Assembly: GCF_023518235.1 (NCBI RefSeq)
Contig: NZ_CP090423.1
Location: 3,099,001-3,163,000 of the forward strand
Source: Stenotrophomonas maltophilia
Lineage (GTDB): Bacteria; Pseudomonadota; Gammaproteobacteria; Xanthomonadales; Xanthomonadaceae
Reading direction: 5' to 3'
Length of the DNA: 64,000 nt
Position 1 is the stretch's first letter. Every line of letters begins with the position of its first letter. Of this stretch, positions 1-8,069 are shown one piece after another. The translations under genes were made by a program, and so were the position numbers. The notes below the pieces were generated by a model. It was not told where the DNA came from. It worked only from the letters and a program-made list of their open reading frames with translations, and ran no database searches.

Positions 1-293
1 CGACGGTCCTGCAGCGCAGCCGGCAGCGGCGCGACGGTCCAGTCGCCGCTGCGGATGGCGGCGGTATCTTCGCGGAAATCCGGCAGGCCGCCCTGGTCGA
101 AGAACGCCTGGCGTTCGCGCCGGGCCTGCAGCCGTGCCTGCCGGCCCGGTTCCACCGCGCGGTGCAGCGACACCAGCAAGGCCAGCAGCGGTGCCGGCAG
201 CACGGTGTCCTGGCCGGCCACGCGGGTCGCCAGGGCGATCCCGGGGGTGGCCTTGCTGGCAGGGGTGGGAACAGCGGAAGCGACGGCGGACAT
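1..293 (-). CDS. aceB: Malate synthase A, N-terminal part (cut by window edge)
   Basis: This is the glyoxylate-shunt enzyme that condenses acetyl-CoA with glyoxylate to malate. Only the first ~97 codons are inside the window. Read on the minus strand from an ATG at 293, the protein has the family's N-terminal block: a plastic first 25 residues, then a stretch ending in LPDFREDTAAIRSGDW and LPAALQDR, which lines up with the start of E. coli AceB (just before its RRVEITGP motif). The catalytic barrel lies outside the window. A LysR-type gene is divergent 109 bp away, an arrangement that suggests it controls the shunt genes (inference). Identity rests on a short N-terminal segment. Confidence 0.8.
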   Translation of the reverse strand, partial: MSAVASAVPTPASKATPGIALATRVAGQDTVLPAPLLALLVSLHRAVEPGRQARLQARRERQAFFDQGGLPDFREDTAAIRSGDWTVAPLPAALQDR

Positions 294-402
294 GGGGCGA
301 CTCCAGCGGTGGGGAACGTCTCCACGGTGCCGCCGGGGCCGAGTATTTGGCAAAACAGTTTTTGCAATGCTCTACATAAATTGTGCTAATACTTGTGACG
401 CC
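294..402. promoter_or_regulatory. Divergent aceB / LysR control region with a dyad
   Basis: This is the only AT-rich stretch between two divergent genes. It contains the dyad GCAAAA-CAGT-TTTTGC (350-365), compatible with a T-N11-A LysR-type binding site, followed by AT-rich DNA (TACATAAATTGTGCTAAT, 374-391) that could hold promoter elements. The function is inferred from position and symmetry only. Confidence 0.4.
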
Positions 403-1371
403 ATGACCACGCGCTCCTCGCCAAGTCCTCGTTTTTCCTACAAATCCGACCGGCTGAAGCCGCTGCGCGCGTTCTGCCAGACGGTGCGTCTGGGCTCGGT
501 CTCACGGGCTGCTGAGGCGCTGTTCGTCAGCCAGCCCGCCATCAGCCTGCAGTTGCAGGCGCTGGAACGGGAGTTGGGCGTGCCGCTGTTCGAACGCAGC
601 GGGCGGCGCCTGGTGCCCAGCCGCGAGGGCCAGCTGCTGTACGAGATGGCGCAGCCGCTGGTGGAGAACCTGGATGGTCTGGAGGCACGCTTCCGCGACA
701 AGGTGCGCGGCCTGGACGCGGGCGAGCTGAACATCGCCGCCAACAGTTCCACCATCCTGTACCTGCTGCCGAAGATCGTCGAACGCTTCCGCCTGCATCA
801 CCCGGACGTGCGCCTGACCCTGCACAACGCCATCAGCGCCGACGGCACCGACCTGCTGCGCGAGGACGCCGCCGACCTGGCCATTGGTTCGATGACCGAT
901 GTGCCGGCCGATCTCAGCTATGCCCCGGCCTACCGTTTCGAGCAGGTGCTGATCGCCCCGCACGATCATCCGCTGGCCAGCGGGGGGGAGCTGGAGCTGG
1001 CTGACATCGCGCGCTATCCGCTGGTGCTGCCACCGAAGCGGCAGATCACCTACCGCCTGGTCGACCAGGTCTTCCAGCGCCACCGCATCGCCTACACCGT
1101 GGCGCTGGAAGTGGGTGGCTGGGAAGTGATCAAGCAGTACGTGGCGATGGGCATGGGCATCTCCATCGTGCCGGCGTTGTGCCTGAACGAGGCCGACCGC
1201 GAGCGGCTGGCAGCGCGCTCGATGAAGCGCTGGTTCCCCGAGCGCAGCTATGGCGTGATCGTGCGACGCGGCAAGGCGTTGTCGGCGCAGGCGCGGGCGT
1301 TCATCGAGCTGATCCAGCCAGAGCTGTTCAGCCCGCGCGATTACGACCAGAGCGGGCATTCGGAGCGGTGA
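403..1371 (+). CDS. LysR-family transcriptional regulator (probable glyoxylate-shunt regulator)
   Basis: A 322-residue LysR-type activator/repressor. The N-terminal winged HTH spans about residues 15-75 (FCQTVRLGSVSRAAEALF, then VSQPAISLQLQALERELG and PLFERSGRRL). It is followed by a periplasmic-binding-protein-like effector domain to about residue 300, with the usual GMGISIVPA near the end. The frame is open much further upstream, but the ATG at 403 is preferred because the earlier sequence runs through the intergenic dyad and antisense to aceB. An ATG at 367 is an alternative. The divergent gene is malate synthase, so control of aceB is likely; the effector is unknown. Confidence 0.85.
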   Translation: MTTRSSPSPRFSYKSDRLKPLRAFCQTVRLGSVSRAAEALFVSQPAISLQLQALERELGVPLFERSGRRLVPSREGQLLYEMAQPLVENLDGLEARFRDKVRGLDAGELNIAANSSTILYLLPKIVERFRLHHPDVRLTLHNAISADGTDLLREDAADLAIGSMTDVPADLSYAPAYRFEQVLIAPHDHPLASGGELELADIARYPLVLPPKRQITYRLVDQVFQRHRIAYTVALEVGGWEVIKQYVAMGMGISIVPALCLNEADRERLAARSMKRWFPERSYGVIVRRGKALSAQARAFIELIQPELFSPRDYDQSGHSER

Positions 1372-1508
1372 GTGGGTTCGGCAGGGCTGCGCCCTGCACC
1401 TGCCGAGGCCGAAGCAACGGCGACAGCGGGCTATCCGTGGGATGGCGGTGCGCTGTGGGTGGGTGTCGACCTTGGTCGAGACGTCATCAATGAGCGATAT
1501 GGGCTTTT

Positions 1509-1534
1509 GTAGAGTCGAGCCATGCTCGACTGGC
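1509..1534 (+). repeat. SMAG/REP-like palindrome (GTAG type)
   Basis: GTAGAGTCGAG, CAT and a reverse-complement arm form a short hairpin beginning with GTAG, the hallmark of the species' interspersed SMAG elements. It lies in the 219-bp gap between two LysR genes. I see no gene in the rest of that gap. Confidence 0.8.
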
Positions 1535-1590
1535 GGAAAAACGATCGAAGAAGACGCCAGGCACGGTGCCGGTCTGGCTAGACTGCACCC

Positions 1591-2499
1591 ATGTCCATCG
1601 AACTCCGCCACCTGCGCTACTTCCTCGCCGTTGCCGATACGCTGCACTTCGGCCAGGCGGCCGAGCGGCTGGGCATGGCGCAGCCGCCGCTCAGCCAGCA
1701 GATCCGCCAGCTGGAAGAACTGATCGGTGCGCGCCTGTTCGTGCGCAGCCATCGCCGCGTGCAGCTGACCGCCGCCGGCGAGCTGCTGCAGGAACGTGCG
1801 CGCGCGATCGTGCAGCAGGTGGAAGCGGCGGTGGACGAGGTGCAGCGCGCGCAGCGCGGCGAGCAGGGCGAGCTGCACATCGGGCTGACCCGGGCCACGC
1901 CGCTGTCGCCACAGATTCCACGCTCGATTCTGCATTACCGCCAGCAATACCCACAGGTGCGACTGCAGCTGAGCGAGATGAACACGCTGCAGCAGATCGA
2001 TGCGCTGCTCGACGGCTCACTGGACGTCGGCATCATCCGCAAGCGTGCGCTGCCCCCGGAACTGGTGGCGCACAGCCTGTTCGTCGATCCGCTGGCGTTG
2101 ATCGTGCATGCCGACCACCCTGCCCTGCATCGGCTCTCGAAACAGGGCACGCTGTCGCTACGCGACTTCGCGCAGGAGCCGTTCGTGGCATTCCGCCGCA
2201 GGGCCGGCGCCGGCATCCACGACCACATGATCGCGCTGTGCACGGCCGCAGGATTCACCCCGCGCATCGTGCAGGAAGCGGGCGAAGCCTCGACCCTGAT
2301 CAGCCTGGCCGCCGCCGGGCTGGGTGCGGCCATCCTGCCCTCCTCGTGCGATCACATCCGCGTGGAAGGCGCGCGCTTCGTAGCGCTGGCCGATGCCGGT
2401 GCGCATTCGGAAGTGCAGCTGGCCTGGCATCGCGAACGGGTGACGCCGTTGATCCGCAATTTCGCCGGGTTGTTGCGCGGGGCGTTTGCCGAGGGCTGA
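1591..2499 (+). CDS. LysR-family regulator of the BenM/CatM type
   Basis: A 302-residue LysR protein. The first 60 residues are the HTH (MSIELRHLRYFLAVADTLHF, AQPPLSQQIRQLEE, LFVRSHRRVQLT). This looks like the CatM/BenM branch, which begins MELRHLRYF and has AQPPLS in the recognition helix. The C-terminal effector domain has the expected length. It is convergent with an MFS exporter gene whose upstream region carries ATAC-N7-GTAT, the consensus of the BenM/CatM branch, so control of that transporter is a reasonable inference. The inducer is unknown. Confidence 0.85.
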   Translation: MSIELRHLRYFLAVADTLHFGQAAERLGMAQPPLSQQIRQLEELIGARLFVRSHRRVQLTAAGELLQERARAIVQQVEAAVDEVQRAQRGEQGELHIGLTRATPLSPQIPRSILHYRQQYPQVRLQLSEMNTLQQIDALLDGSLDVGIIRKRALPPELVAHSLFVDPLALIVHADHPALHRLSKQGTLSLRDFAQEPFVAFRRRAGAGIHDHMIALCTAAGFTPRIVQEAGEASTLISLAAAGLGAAILPSSCDHIRVEGARFVALADAGAHSEVQLAWHRERVTPLIRNFAGLLRGAFAEG

Positions 2500-2514
2500 G
2501 GTACAACCCACCCG

Positions 2515-2571
2515 GTAGTGGCCAACCTTGGTTGGCCCACGGCCACAGCGCCGACAAAGGTCGGCATCTAC
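2515..2571. repeat. REP dimer between convergent genes
   Basis: Two palindromes, GTAGTGGCCAACCTTGGTTGGCC and its partner CCGACAAAGGTCGGCATCTAC, face each other. This is a GTAG-ended inverted pair filling the gap between the LysR gene and the MFS gene, and it may act as a bidirectional transcript end. Confidence 0.75.
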
Positions 2572-2581
2572 CAGAACAGGA

Positions 2582-3838
2582 TCAGGCCGTGACCGGCTGC
2601 GGCGCACGCTGCTGCAACGCCCAGACGATGCCGCCACCGATCAGGGTCAGCATGGCGGCAAACGCGCACACGCCGCGCCAGTCCCAGGCCGCATAGGCCA
2701 AGCCACCCACGCCGCCCAGTACGCTCGACCCCAGGTAATAGGCGAACAGGTACAGCGCCGAGGCTTCCGCACGCATCGCACCGGCGCGCGCCCCCACCCA
2801 GCTGCTGGCCACCGAGTGGCCGCCGAAGAATCCGAACGTGACCAGTGCGATGCCCAGGGCCATCGTGCTCAGCCACGGCATCGCCAACAGCACGATGCCG
2901 GCGCCGATCAGGGCGAACGAGATCGAAAGGATGCGGCCACGTCCATAGCGCGTGGCCTGCTGGCCCATCCACGCCGAACTGAAGGTGCCCACCAGGTAGA
3001 CGCTGAAGATCAACCCGACCACGGTCTGGCTGAGGTGGTACGGCGGCGCCAGCAGGTGGTAACCGAGGTAGTTGTAGAGCGTGACGAACACGCCCATCAA
3101 CACGAACGAGGTGGCGAACAGCCACGGCAGGCCGGGATCGGCAAACAACGTGCGCCAACGCGAGGGCAGGTGGCGCAGGCCACCGCGCCGGGCCTGGAAA
3201 TGGCGCGACGGCGGCAGTTGCAGCCATAGCAGCACGGTGCTGGCAATGGCGATGATCGAGACCACACCGATGCCCCAGCGCCAGCCCCAGTGGTCGGCGA
3301 TGATGCCGGCCAGCAGGCGCCCGCTCATGCCGCCGATGGCGTTGCCGCCGATGTACAGGCCCATCGCCAGGCCCAGCGCGCGGCTGTCCATTTCCTCGAC
3401 CAGATAGGTCATCGCCACCGCCGGCACGCCGCTCAGCGCCAGCCCCAGCAGGGTGCGCAGCACCAGCAGCGTGGTCCAGTCATCCACCAATGCCGTGCTC
3501 AGCGACAGCATGGCCGAGGCCAGCAGCGCAGCGATCATCAACGGGCGGCGGCCGACCGCATCGGACAGCAGGCCAGCCAGCAGCATCGCCACGGCCAGGG
3601 TGCCAGTGGTCAGCGACAGCGACATCGCGCTGCCGGCGGCGGACACCCCGAAGTGGCGGCTGAACTCGGGCAGCAGCGGCTGCACCGTGTATAGCAGGCC
3701 GAAGGTGGAAAAGCCGGCCAGGAACAGCGCCAGCGCAGTGCGGCGAAAGGCCGGCGTGCCCTGCTGGATGCGGGTGTCGGTGCCGGTTTCGAGAATGGAA
3801 GGACGGCCTTGAACGGCCGCCGCGGTTTCGCCAGTCAT
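2582..3838 (-). CDS. MFS transporter, YnfM/drug-efflux type
   Basis: A 418-residue major facilitator with about 12 hydrophobic segments. The first membrane segment is at about residues 35-55, and the motif-A-like loop GLLSDAVGRRPLM follows TM2. The fold and motifs resemble the YnfM/arabinose-efflux-like exporters of the inner membrane; the substrate is not predictable. A soluble N-terminus of about 30 residues precedes TM1. A perfect 23-bp dyad sits about 95 bp upstream of the start and matches a LysR-type site; the nearest LysR gene is convergent next door. Confidence 0.85.
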   Translation of the reverse strand: MTGETAAAVQGRPSILETGTDTRIQQGTPAFRRTALALFLAGFSTFGLLYTVQPLLPEFSRHFGVSAAGSAMSLSLTTGTLAVAMLLAGLLSDAVGRRPLMIAALLASAMLSLSTALVDDWTTLLVLRTLLGLALSGVPAVAMTYLVEEMDSRALGLAMGLYIGGNAIGGMSGRLLAGIIADHWGWRWGIGVVSIIAIASTVLLWLQLPPSRHFQARRGGLRHLPSRWRTLFADPGLPWLFATSFVLMGVFVTLYNYLGYHLLAPPYHLSQTVVGLIFSVYLVGTFSSAWMGQQATRYGRGRILSISFALIGAGIVLLAMPWLSTMALGIALVTFGFFGGHSVASSWVGARAGAMRAEASALYLFAYYLGSSVLGGVGGLAYAAWDWRGVCAFAAMLTLIGGGIVWALQQRAPQPVTA

Positions 3839-3931
3839 GGGATCGATGGGCCGGTGGGGGCGGCCGGGTGGAGAGGAACGGGCCCAGACTAGGCCCGTCC
3901 ATCCAGTCGATCCATAACCTGTTGGGTCATG

Positions 3932-3954
3932 ATTGATACATGAAAAGTATCAAT
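3932..3954 (-). promoter_or_regulatory. Perfect dyad ATTGATAC-N7-GTATCAAT, probable LysR operator
   Basis: The 8-bp arms are perfect and the 7-base spacer is ATGAAAA. The inner ATAC-N7-GTAT is the consensus recognised by BenM/CatM-type LysR proteins. It lies between the lepB stop and the MFS start, upstream of the latter. It lacks the GC-rich stem expected of a terminator. Confidence 0.6.
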
Positions 3955-3959
3955 TCAGC

Positions 3960-4586
3960 TTACAAGCGCTGCCACTCGAAACCGTCGCCACGGCGGTAGT
4001 ACACCGCCACCGCGCGGCCATAGACCTTGTCGGCGTCGACAAACCCGAAGAAGCGGCCATCGAAGCTGTTGCCGCGGTGGTCACCCAGCACCAGCAGCTT
4101 GCCGGCCGGCACCACCAGATCGGCGATGTCCGGGCCGCCGCCCATGTCCAGGTCGAGGCGGGCGCGACGCTGGCCGAAAGCTTCCACGTCCTGCAGGTCG
4201 GCCATCTGCAACGGCTGGCCATTGATGCTCAGGTGGCCCTCGCGCATCTGCACATGGTCACCGGCCACCGCGGCAATGCGCTTGATCAGGCGGGTGCCGT
4301 CGGCCGGCGAGTCGAACACCGCCACTTCGCCGCGTTGCGGGGTGCCGGTGGCCAGCAGTGCCTTGCCGGTGAAAGGCAGGCGCAGACCATAGGCGCGCAT
4401 GTCCACCACCACCCGGTCGCCGGGCTGCAGGGTCGGCTGCATCGAACCGCTCGGCACCACGTAGTGGTTGGCCAGGGTATCGCGCGCGGCGGCGAGCAGG
4501 CCGAGCATCACCAGCAGCGGCAGCGCCTCCTTCTTCAGCCAGGCCAGCGCGCGTTCGGAAAAGGGAGGGCGGGCAACAGCATCCAT
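3960..4586 (-). CDS. lepB: Signal peptidase I
   Basis: A 208-residue inner-membrane S26 peptidase that removes signal peptides from exported proteins. It has one N-terminal membrane segment (ALPLLVMLGLLAAARDTLA). The catalytic Ser is in VPSGSMQPTL and the general-base Lys in TRLIKRIAAVAGD. The C-terminal box GDHRGNSFDGRFFG is present. The upstream in-frame extension is rejected because an ATG at 4586 has GGAG six bases before it. It is shorter than E. coli LepB (one N-terminal TM instead of two), a common variant form. It lies apart from the lepA-rnc cluster, so it may be a second copy (inference). Confidence 0.88.
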   Translation of the reverse strand: MDAVARPPFSERALAWLKKEALPLLVMLGLLAAARDTLANHYVVPSGSMQPTLQPGDRVVVDMRAYGLRLPFTGKALLATGTPQRGEVAVFDSPADGTRLIKRIAAVAGDHVQMREGHLSINGQPLQMADLQDVEAFGQRRARLDLDMGGGPDIADLVVPAGKLLVLGDHRGNSFDGRFFGFVDADKVYGRAVAVYYRRGDGFEWQRL

Positions 4587-4644
4587 GTCAGGCTCCGGGT
4601 GGGTGGTAGCTGCATCAGACCACACATGGGGGGAGAGGTTCCCG

Positions 4645-4719
4645 GTAGCGCCGGGCCTCGCCCGGCGGCCGATGGAAACGGGGTCGCAGCGCGTTCGCCG
4701 AGCATGGGCTCGGCTCTAC
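4645..4719. repeat. Two SMAG/REP-like palindromes
   Basis: GTAGCGCCGGGCCTCGCCCGGCGG (4645-4668) and the reverse-oriented GCCGAGCATGGGCTCGGCTC ending in TAC (4697-4719) sit in the gap between lepB and the dehydroquinase-like pair. This is a GTAG-ended palindrome family seen repeatedly in the window. Confidence 0.75.
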
Positions 4720-4833
4720 AACAGGGGTTACGCAGGATTTACGCGCGGGGCCGGCTCCGGGCATCGCACCTTTACGGCGGTCGCGCGCATCGTGTGCCTA
4801 CCGCGCCGCAGGGCGCATTCCGCAAGGTGTTGT

Positions 4834-5235
4834 ATGACCCTCCTGGTGATCCGCCACGCGTCTGCGTCGGCACCGCGCCCGCAGCTGCCGGCGCAGCTGT
4901 CCGGCCACCGCGTGCTGTGCAGCGACTGCGCCAGCCTGTCCGAAGTGCGCCAATGCCTGTGCCAGCCGCAGGCGCGCTCGGCCGACTGGGTGCTGCTGGA
5001 CGTCGGCGTGGCCGACGAAGCGCAGTGGCAGGCCGAAGGTGGCGCACTGCAGGCGGCGCTGGAACGGCTGCCGGCGCAGTACATCGAGTTGCAGGCCCCG
5101 AGCGAGCCTGGCCTGGATGCGCGCCTGCACCTGCAGCATGGCCCGGCCGCGGTGGTGATCGACCAGCGCAGCCAGCAGGCCGGTTATCCGCTGTCGCTGG
5201 CCATTGTCGGCCGTCGCCTGGCGCAGGAGGGCTGA
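4834..5235 (+). CDS. Type II dehydroquinase-like protein, degenerate copy 1
   Basis: A 133-residue protein. The overall pattern follows AroQ (type II 3-dehydroquinate dehydratase): an initial MTLLVIRH strand, SLSEVRQCL where AroQ has its N-x-E-x-E-L-I block, YIELQ where AroQ has IEVH, and a final GYPLSLAIVGRRL helix as in GYxLAL. The catalytic Tyr/Arg loop and the catalytic His are not conserved, so dehydratase activity is unlikely. The ATG at 4834 was chosen because the frame before it runs through repeat DNA. It is followed three bases later by a second, similar gene, so the two are probably cotranscribed. The function is unknown; the family assignment is by eye. Confidence 0.55.
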   Translation: MTLLVIRHASASAPRPQLPAQLSGHRVLCSDCASLSEVRQCLCQPQARSADWVLLDVGVADEAQWQAEGGALQAALERLPAQYIELQAPSEPGLDARLHLQHGPAAVVIDQRSQQAGYPLSLAIVGRRLAQEG

Positions 5236-5238
5236 GCC

Positions 5239-5685
5239 ATGTCGATTTTCATCATCCGTGGCCCGGAAGCCGCCGGCGCGCTGATCCGCACGGCCATGCC
5301 GCTGCCGGCACCGGTACTGAAATCGCTGGTGCATCGTGCGATCGACGCCGGCACCAGCGTGGCGATCCGCGCCTGCGGTTCGGAACAGGAACTGCTGGAT
5401 GCGCTGCGCGTGGCCGACCACAGCCGCGGCGAAGTGACCCTGCTCGATCCGGGTGCGTGTGCCAACAGCCTGCGCCTGCAGCGCCTGCTGCCATACCTGC
5501 ACAACGCCTACGTGGAAGTGCATGACGACGGTGCGGTGGCCGAGCCGTGCCTGCCGGCCGGTGTCGGACAGCGCCTGGGCATTGCGGCCGGGTATGGTGC
5601 GCAGAGCTACGTGCTGGCGCTGGATATCGCGCTGGACCACCTGGGGTTGGCCGAGCAGGCCAATCGCGTGCACGTGGGGACGTAA
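5239..5685 (+). CDS. Type II dehydroquinase-like protein, degenerate copy 2
   Basis: A 148-residue protein that is more clearly AroQ-like than its upstream neighbour. It has CGSEQELLDAL (AroQ QSNxExELI), LLDPGACANSLRLQRLL (AroQ INPAAFTHTSVALRDAL), YVEVHDD (AroQ IEVHLSN) and GYGAQSYVLALDIALDHL (AroQ GLGxxGYxLALxxAL). The EVH histidine is kept, but the NLLG-R-xxYG active-site loop and the second His of the AxxHTS motif are missing. It probably evolved by tandem duplication and acts as a binding or regulatory pseudoenzyme, or as a subunit of a hetero-oligomer with copy 1 (inference). The genuine aroQ is expected elsewhere, in the accBC region of this group. Confidence 0.65.
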   Translation: MSIFIIRGPEAAGALIRTAMPLPAPVLKSLVHRAIDAGTSVAIRACGSEQELLDALRVADHSRGEVTLLDPGACANSLRLQRLLPYLHNAYVEVHDDGAVAEPCLPAGVGQRLGIAAGYGAQSYVLALDIALDHLGLAEQANRVHVGT

Positions 5686-5694
5686 TGCTGTTTG

Positions 5695-5759
5695 GAGAGC
5701 CGAGCCCATGCTCGGCTGATGTTTCCCGGAAGAGCAGCCGAGCATCGGCTCGGCTCTAC
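5695..5759. repeat. SMAG dimer (head-to-head)
   Basis: Two palindromes of the GAGCCGAGC...GCTCGGCT type in opposite orientation, ending GCTCTAC, lie just downstream of the AroQ-like pair. Folded together they form one long hairpin. Confidence 0.8.
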
Positions 5760-5765
5760 AGAAGG

Positions 5766-5795
5766 AAAAACGGCGGGGTTGCCCCCGCCGTTTTC
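5766..5795. terminator. Bidirectional rho-independent terminator
   Basis: The hairpin AACGGCGGGG-TTG-CCCCCGCCGTT is flanked by AAAAA on one side and TTTTC on the other. It works for the M3 peptidase gene on the minus strand and for the AroQ-like pair on the plus strand. Confidence 0.85.
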
Positions 5796-5801
5796 TGTTT
5801 C

Positions 5802-7958
5802 TTACTTCAGGCCGCGGAACTTCAGCAGCGGTTCCACCGACGGGTCCTTGCCGCGGAAATCGCGGTACAGGGTCGACAGCTCCACGCTGTTGCCGCGCGA
5901 GAGGATCTTGTCGCGGAACTCCTGGCCGTTGGCGGCGGTCAGGCCACCGTGTTCGGTGAACCACTGGTAGGCGTCATGGTCAAGCACTTCGGCCCAGAAG
6001 TAGGCGTAGTAACCGGCCGAGTAACCGCCACCCCAGATGTGGTCGAAGTAGGTGGTGCGGTAGCGCGGCGGCACCTGCGGCAGGTCGACCTTGAACTTCT
6101 TCAGCGCGCTGGCTTCAAAGGCGCCGACATCCTGCAGCGGCGCGTCGGCCTTCTGCGTGTGCCAGGCCAAGTCCAGCAGTGCGGCCGACAGGTACTCGGT
6201 GGTCGCATAGCCCTGGTTGAAGCTGCGTGCCTTGAGGATCTTGTCGACCAGTTCCTGCGGCATCGCCTCGCCGGTCTTGTAGTGCTTGGCGTAGTTGGCG
6301 AACACCTTCGGATCCAGTGCCCAGTGCTCGTTGAACTGCGAGGGGAACTCGACGAAGTCGCGCGAGGTGGCGGTGCCGGCGATCGACGGGTACTTCACGT
6401 TGGAGAACATGCCGTGCAGTGCATGGCCGAACTCATGGAACATCGTGGTGACGTCGTCGAAGCTGATCAGCGCGGGCTGGCCGGCGGCCGGCTTGGTGAA
6501 GTTGCAGACGTTGTAGACCACCGGCTTGGCACCGGTCAGGCCGTCCTGTTCGACGAACACGTCCATCCAGGCGCCACCGGACTTGCTGTCACGCTTGAAG
6601 TAGTCGGTGTAGAACAGCGCCAGCGAGGTGCCGTCCTTGTCGAACACTTCGTACACCTTCATGTCCGGGTTGTAGGTCGGAATGTCGGTGCGCGGCTTGA
6701 AGGTGATGCCGTACAGCTGGGTGGCGGCGTAGAAGACGCCGTTCTGCAGCACGTTGTCCAGTTCGAAGTACGGCTTGATCTGCGATTCGTCCAGATCGTA
6801 CTTGGCCTTGCGCACCTGTTCGGCGTAGAAGTCCCAGTCCGAGGCGGCAACCTGGAAGCCGCCCTTCTGCGCGTCGATCACCTTCTGGATCTCGCCGGCT
6901 TCGGTGCGGGCCTTGGCGGTGGCCGCCGGCACGGTGTCGGTCAGCAGCTTCAGCGCGGCGGCCGGGGTCTTGGCCATCTGGTCGCCCAGCTGGTAGTCGG
7001 CGAAGGTGTCAAAGCCCAGCAGCTTGGCCTTCTGCGCACGCAGCTGGGCCAGGCGCTGCACGGTCTGCCGGGTGTCGTTGGCATCGCCGCGCTCGGCGCG
7101 GGTTTCCGAAGCCTTCAGCACGGCAGCGCGCTGGTCGCGGTCGCTCAGCGAACCGAGCACCGGCTGCTGGGTGGTGTTCTGCAGCGGCAGCAGGAACTTG
7201 CCGTCCAGCTTGCGGTCCTTGGCGGCAGCGGCGGCGTTGTTGATCGCGTCTTCGTCCAGGCCGGCCAGCTTGGCCTTGTCATCGACAACCACGGCCGCAG
7301 CGGCGGTGGCCGCCACCAGTCGGGTGTGGAACTGGGTGGAGAGGGTGGTCTCTTCCACGTTGAGCTTGCGCAGCGAGGCCTTGTCGGCGTCGGACAGCTG
7401 CGCGCCCGCGCGCACCAGGCCATCGTAGTAATGCTCGACCAGGCGCTTCTGCACCGGGTCCAGTTCCAGCGTGTCGCGCTGGTCGTAGATCGACTTCACG
7501 CGCGCGAACAGCTTCGGGTCCAGATTGATCTCGTCCTGGTGCGCGGCCAGCTTCGGCGCCACTTCTTCCTGGATCTTCTGGCGCGCATCGTTGGTATCGG
7601 CCTGGACCAGGCCGAAGAAGATGCGCGACACGCGGTTCAGGGTCTCGCCGCTGCGCTCCATCGCCACGATGGTGTTGTCGAAGGTGGCCGGCTCGCTGCT
7701 GTCGGCGATCTTGCGCACGTCGGCCAGGTGCTGGCGCATGCCTTCTTCGAACGCCGGCAGGTAGTCGCTGTCCTTGATCTTGTCGAACTGCGGCGCCTGG
7801 AACGGCAGCGTGCTGGCGCTCAGCAGCGGATTGGTGGACGCTTCGGCCGGCTGCTGGGCCGGGGTCTTCTGTGCATCGGACACGGGGGTGGACTCCTTGC
7901 CGGAACAGGCCGCCAGCGCCAGGCTGATGGCGGCGGCCAGGACTACGGTACGCGACAT
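5802..7958 (-). CDS. dcp: M3-family oligopeptidase / peptidyl-dipeptidase (Dcp type), lipoprotein
   Basis: A 718-residue zinc peptidase that degrades small peptides, probably in the periplasm. A signal peptide with lipobox LAAC (Cys18) is followed by a low-complexity linker and the all-helical M3 domain. The zinc motif HEFGHALHG is in the C-terminal third, preceded by TTMF as in Dcp/OpdA. The long upstream frame is discarded because the ATG at 7958 has AAGGAG at the right distance and begins a proper signal sequence. E. coli Dcp is 681 residues; the extra length is the lipoprotein leader and linker. A strong terminator follows directly. Confidence 0.9.
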   Translation of the reverse strand: MSRTVVLAAAISLALAACSGKESTPVSDAQKTPAQQPAEASTNPLLSASTLPFQAPQFDKIKDSDYLPAFEEGMRQHLADVRKIADSSEPATFDNTIVAMERSGETLNRVSRIFFGLVQADTNDARQKIQEEVAPKLAAHQDEINLDPKLFARVKSIYDQRDTLELDPVQKRLVEHYYDGLVRAGAQLSDADKASLRKLNVEETTLSTQFHTRLVAATAAAAVVVDDKAKLAGLDEDAINNAAAAAKDRKLDGKFLLPLQNTTQQPVLGSLSDRDQRAAVLKASETRAERGDANDTRQTVQRLAQLRAQKAKLLGFDTFADYQLGDQMAKTPAAALKLLTDTVPAATAKARTEAGEIQKVIDAQKGGFQVAASDWDFYAEQVRKAKYDLDESQIKPYFELDNVLQNGVFYAATQLYGITFKPRTDIPTYNPDMKVYEVFDKDGTSLALFYTDYFKRDSKSGGAWMDVFVEQDGLTGAKPVVYNVCNFTKPAAGQPALISFDDVTTMFHEFGHALHGMFSNVKYPSIAGTATSRDFVEFPSQFNEHWALDPKVFANYAKHYKTGEAMPQELVDKILKARSFNQGYATTEYLSAALLDLAWHTQKADAPLQDVGAFEASALKKFKVDLPQVPPRYRTTYFDHIWGGGYSAGYYAYFWAEVLDHDAYQWFTEHGGLTAANGQEFRDKILSRGNSVELSTLYRDFRGKDPSVEPLLKFRGLK

Positions 7959-8069
7959 GTGGAACGCTCCTTGGGCAGACGGTACGGGATACCAGCCCTC
8001 CACCCTACTCCTGTCGCGCACGCCCGGCATGTGCCGGACGTGGCGTCTAGGCGGCAGCCCGCAGGCGGC

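Noticed and set aside
55..402. N-terminal extension of the first LysR gene to 55
   Set aside because: It would run antisense through aceB and across the divergent control region; LysR homologues start near residue 1 of the 403 frame.
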